Shown here one piece after another: positions 41,390-44,020 of a DNA stretch of 44,020 nucleotides. The stretch covers positions 1 to 44,020 of the forward strand of contig DATJVP010000042.1 in NCBI GenBank assembly GCA_035581425.1. Reading direction: 5' to 3'. Made by a program: the position numbers and the translations under genes. The DNA comes from DASZHJ01 sp035581425. Lineage in GTDB: Bacteria > Pseudomonadota > Alphaproteobacteria > ATCC43930 > CGMCC-115725. Below the pieces are notes generated by a model. It was not told the DNA's origin. It did not search any database and was given only the letters and a program-made list of their open reading frames with translations. Position 1 is the first letter of the stretch, and every line of letters begins with the position of its first letter.

Positions 41390-42823
41390 TTGCGCTATCT
41401 CAGCACCCGCGATGCCCGACGGCCGCCGGAGCGCCTCGCTTTCGAGGCGGTGCTGCTCGCGGGCCTTGCGCCGGACGGCGGGCTCTACGTGCCCGAGAGC
41501 TGGCCCGTGCTCGGCCCCTCGGCCTTGCGCGCGCTGCGCGGAAAATCCTATGCGGAGATCGCGGTGTCGGTGATGACGCCCTTCGTGGGCGACGCGATCG
41601 AGCCCGCGGCCTTCAAGCGTCTCGTCGAGAACGCTTACCGGAATTTCGGCCACGCCGCGGTCGCGCCGCTGAAGCAGCTGCAGAGCAATCTCTGGCTCCT
41701 CGAGCTCTTCCATGGACCGACGCTCGCCTTCAAGGACTACGCGCTCCAACTCGTGGGGCCGCTCTTCGACCACGTGCTCGCGCGCCGCCGCGAGCGCGTC
41801 ACGATCATCGGAGCGACCTCCGGAGACACCGGCTCGGCAGCCATCGAGGCCTGCCGCGATCGCGACGCCGTCGACATCTTCGTCCTTTTTCCGAAAGACC
41901 GCGTCTCCGAGGTGCAGCGGCGCCAGATGACGACCGTGCCCTCCGCGAACGTGCACGCTATCGCGATCGAGGGCACTTTCGACGACTGCCAGGATCTCGT
42001 GAAGGCGATGTTCGCGGACGCGCGCTTCCGCGCTCGGCACAACCTTTCCGCGGTCAATTCGATCAATTGGGCGCGCGTGATGGCGCAGGTTGTTTACTAC
42101 GTCGCCGCCGCGGTGGCGCTGGGTGCTCCCGACCGTCCCGTCTCCTTCGCGGTGCCGACCGGGAACTTCGGCAACGTCTACGCCGCTCACGTCGCGCGCA
42201 AGATGGGCCTGCCGATCTCCGAGCTCGTCATCGGCACCAACCGCAACGACATTCTCGCGCGGTTCCTGAACGAAGGCGCCATGACCATCGCAGGCGTCGA
42301 GCCGAGCCTGAGCCCTAGCATGGACATCCAGGTCTCCAGCAATTTCGAGCGACTCTATTTCGAGCTCGAGGCGCGCGACGGAGCCAAGGTCGCCGCGGCC
42401 TTCAAGACCTTCCGCTCGACAGGCACGCTGCCTGCGAGCACGGAGGAATGGCGCCACGCCCGCGAGCTCTTCTCCGCTCATCGCGTCGACGACGAGGAGA
42501 CCGTGACCGAGATCGCCATGACCTATCGAATGACGGGCGAGCTGCTCGATCCCCACAGCGCGATCGCCGTCCGCTCCGCTCGCGCCGCCGGGCGCGATCC
42601 CCAAGCCGCCGTGGTCGCGCTCGCAACTGCGCATCCCGCCAAGTTTCCGGAGGCGGTCGAGCGTGCAACCGGCATTCGGCCGCGGCTTCCCATGCGCATG
42701 GCCGATCTCCTCGACCGCCCCGAGCGCATGGCGGTGCTCCCCAACGAGCTGGCGGCGGTCGAGCATTTCATCGCGGAACGGGCGCGACCCGCGGCGTTGC
42801 CCGCGGGCGCTGCAGGAGGCTAG
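41390..42823 (+). CDS. thrC: Threonine synthase ThrC
   Basis: A 477-residue PLP enzyme converting O-phosphohomoserine to threonine. FHGPTLAFKDYALQ holds the PLP Lys115; TSGDTGSAAIEAC is the phosphate-binding loop, and FAVPTGNFGNVYAA and EPSLSPSMDIQVSSNFERLYFE are typical of the long bacterial form. The start is a TTG at 41390: the encoded protein begins (M)RYLSTRDA as in relatives, and AGGAG lies eight bases upstream. The frame runs up to 41348 but without a site. The M16 peptidase begins three bases after the stop, an arrangement common in alphaproteobacteria. Confidence 0.96.
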   Translation: MRYLSTRDARRPPERLAFEAVLLAGLAPDGGLYVPESWPVLGPSALRALRGKSYAEIAVSVMTPFVGDAIEPAAFKRLVENAYRNFGHAAVAPLKQLQSNLWLLELFHGPTLAFKDYALQLVGPLFDHVLARRRERVTIIGATSGDTGSAAIEACRDRDAVDIFVLFPKDRVSEVQRRQMTTVPSANVHAIAIEGTFDDCQDLVKAMFADARFRARHNLSAVNSINWARVMAQVVYYVAAAVALGAPDRPVSFAVPTGNFGNVYAAHVARKMGLPISELVIGTNRNDILARFLNEGAMTIAGVEPSLSPSMDIQVSSNFERLYFELEARDGAKVAAAFKTFRSTGTLPASTEEWRHARELFSAHRVDDEETVTEIAMTYRMTGELLDPHSAIAVRSARAAGRDPQAAVVALATAHPAKFPEAVERATGIRPRLPMRMADLLDRPERMAVLPNELAAVEHFIAERARPAALPAGAAGG

Positions 42824-42826
42824 GCA

Positions 42827-44020
42827 ATGTCGGTTCGGGTCTCGCGTCTTTCGAATGGGCTTCGCGTCGTCACCGACGCCATGGACACGGTCGAGACAGC
42901 CTCGATCGGCGTCTGGGTCGATGTGGGCACGCGGCACGAGCCCGCGGAGATCAACGGCGTCGCACATGTGCTCGAGCACATGGCCTTCAAGGGCACCGAG
43001 CGACGCTCGGCGCTCGCGATCGCGCGCGAGATCGAGGCCGTGGGCGGACATTTGAACGCCTATACCTCGCGCGAGCAGACCGCCTATTACGCGAAGGTGC
43101 TCGCGGGCGACCAGCAGCTCGCGCTCGACATCCTCGCGGACATCCTGCAGCGCTCGGTCTTCGATCCCGTCGAGCTCGAGCGCGAGCGGCAGGTCATCCT
43201 GCAGGAGATCGGCCAGGCCGAGGACACGCCGGACGACATCGTCTTCGACTATTTCCAGGAATGCGCCTATCCCGACCAGGCGATGGGGCGGCCGGTGCTG
43301 GGGCGGACCGAGATCATCCGCCGCCTCGACCGCGACACCGTCGCGGGCTATCTCAGGCGGAACTACGGCGCGGCCGGCATGGTGCTGGTGGCCGCTGGGA
43401 AGGTCGAGCACGAGGCGGTCGTGGCCTTCGCCGAGGGCGCCTTCGGAGGTCTTCCGCGGAAGGGCGAGGCGCGGACGGAGGCGCCGCGCTACCGCGGCGG
43501 CGACCTGCGCAAGCCCCGCGACCTAGAGCAGGTGCACGTGGTGCTGGGTTTTCCGGGTCTCCCATACGGGCATCCCGACTACTACGCGCTGCAGCTTCTC
43601 TCCTCCGCGCTCGGGGGCGGCATGTCCTCGCGGCTCTTCCAGGAGATCCGCGAGAAGCGCGGCCTCGTCTATTCGATCTACTCGTTCACTCACGCCTACA
43701 GCGACGGCGGCGTGTTCGGCGTCTATGCCGGCACCGGCGAGGACGAGGCAGCCGAGCTGATGCCGGCGCTGTGCGGCGAGATCAAGCGGCTCGCCGCCGG
43801 CGGCCTCCTGCCAGCCGAGCTCGAACGCGCGCGCGCGCAGCTCAAGGCCGGGCTCTTGATGTCGCTCGAAGGCACCGGCGCGCGCTGCGAGCAGCAGGCG
43901 GCGCACATGCTCGTCTTCGGCCGCCCCCTCGACATGCACGAGCTGATCCAGCATATCGACGAGGTGGATCAGAATTCCGTCGCCCGCGTCACCCGCCGAC
44001 TCTTCACCGCCGCCCCCACC
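42827..44020 (+). CDS. M16 family zinc peptidase (mitochondrial processing peptidase-like), cut by window edge
   Basis: The frame stays open for 398 codons to the window end. The zinc motif HVLEH (HxxEH) is at residues 47-51 in VAHVLEHMAFKGT; the later Glu ligand is in the RERQVILQEIGQAED region. LGGGMSSRLFQEIREKRGLVYSIYSF marks the glycine-rich loop of M16 peptidases. Close relatives of about 420 residues sit right after thrC in alphaproteobacteria and are the closest bacterial kin of mitochondrial processing peptidase beta. ATG 42827 follows AGGAGG by several bases. Fewer than about 30 residues are probably missing. Confidence 0.95.
   Translation, partial: MSVRVSRLSNGLRVVTDAMDTVETASIGVWVDVGTRHEPAEINGVAHVLEHMAFKGTERRSALAIAREIEAVGGHLNAYTSREQTAYYAKVLAGDQQLALDILADILQRSVFDPVELERERQVILQEIGQAEDTPDDIVFDYFQECAYPDQAMGRPVLGRTEIIRRLDRDTVAGYLRRNYGAAGMVLVAAGKVEHEAVVAFAEGAFGGLPRKGEARTEAPRYRGGDLRKPRDLEQVHVVLGFPGLPYGHPDYYALQLLSSALGGGMSSRLFQEIREKRGLVYSIYSFTHAYSDGGVFGVYAGTGEDEAAELMPALCGEIKRLAAGGLLPAELERARAQLKAGLLMSLEGTGARCEQQAAHMLVFGRPLDMHELIQHIDEVDQNSVARVTRRLFTAAPT

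Noticed and set aside
41375..43411. Minus-strand open frame of 678 codons
   Set aside because: It is antisense to thrC and the M16 peptidase, both of which carry complete active-site motifs.
1..44020. CRISPR arrays, tRNA/rRNA genes, phage or toxin-antitoxin loci
   Set aside because: No regularly spaced repeats, no cloverleaf-like segments in the few gaps and no such protein families were seen.

Overview
The window is a gene-dense, high-GC chromosomal segment with about 43 genes, short intergenic gaps, many ATGA-type overlaps and no phage, transposon, CRISPR or tRNA signal. Gene content points to an alphaproteobacterium: an aa3 cytochrome c oxidase cluster in the order coxB-coxA-ctaB-coxF-ctaG-coxC-DUF983, a ubiA/rsmE/gshA neighbourhood with a plant-type glutamate-cysteine ligase, AapJQM-type amino-acid transport genes, and a lipid A block next to xseA/purD. 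A Rhodospirillales-like lineage is my guess from gene order and is not proven.

Layout. 1-5236: housekeeping genes (partial RNA pseudouridine synthase, class I glutamine-amidotransferase-like hydrolase, tadA, purD, xseA, and an M23 peptidase that has lost one active-site His). 5240-13447, minus strand: one long apparent operon, amidohydrolase - pmbA - msbA - lysophospholipid-type acyltransferase - waaA - lpxK - lauroyl-type acyltransferase, that is, late lipid A/Kdo assembly and export. 13671-16989: aapJ, aapQ and aapM without the expected ATPase gene. 16990-23245: ubiquinone genes ubiD and ubiA, an orphan AAA ATPase, a small-protein methyltransferase, rsmE and gshA. 23281-27680, minus strand: a secreted agarase-like glycosidase, tldD and an unrecognised secreted protein. 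27999-33454: the aa3 oxidase operon. 33491-37866: a block of MarC, an orphan peptide-type binding protein, an acetamidase/formamidase and a GDT1/UPF0016 cation exporter. 37880-40077: SURF1 and an M32 carboxypeptidase. 40083-41073: azlCD. 41390-44020: thrC and the start of an M16 peptidase.

The most interesting part is the oxidase region. Upstream of the GDT1-family gene is a sequence I read as a yybP-ykoY manganese riboswitch (37128-37235), with a sigma70-like promoter placed to start transcription right at its 5' end. The oxidase assembly gene SURF1 lies 13 bases behind that exporter instead of directly behind DUF983. In the oxidase itself, two residues that bind the non-redox Mg/Mn ion at the subunit I/II interface in well-studied aa3 enzymes are both changed to amides (subunit II Glu to Gln237, subunit I Asp to Asn395). 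Whether these facts are connected through manganese is a hypothesis, but each part is visible in the sequence and testable.

TldD and its partner PmbA/TldE are both present, about 13 kb apart. No rRNA or tRNA gene was found. Several very long open frames are antisense or frame-shifted shadows caused by the high GC content.
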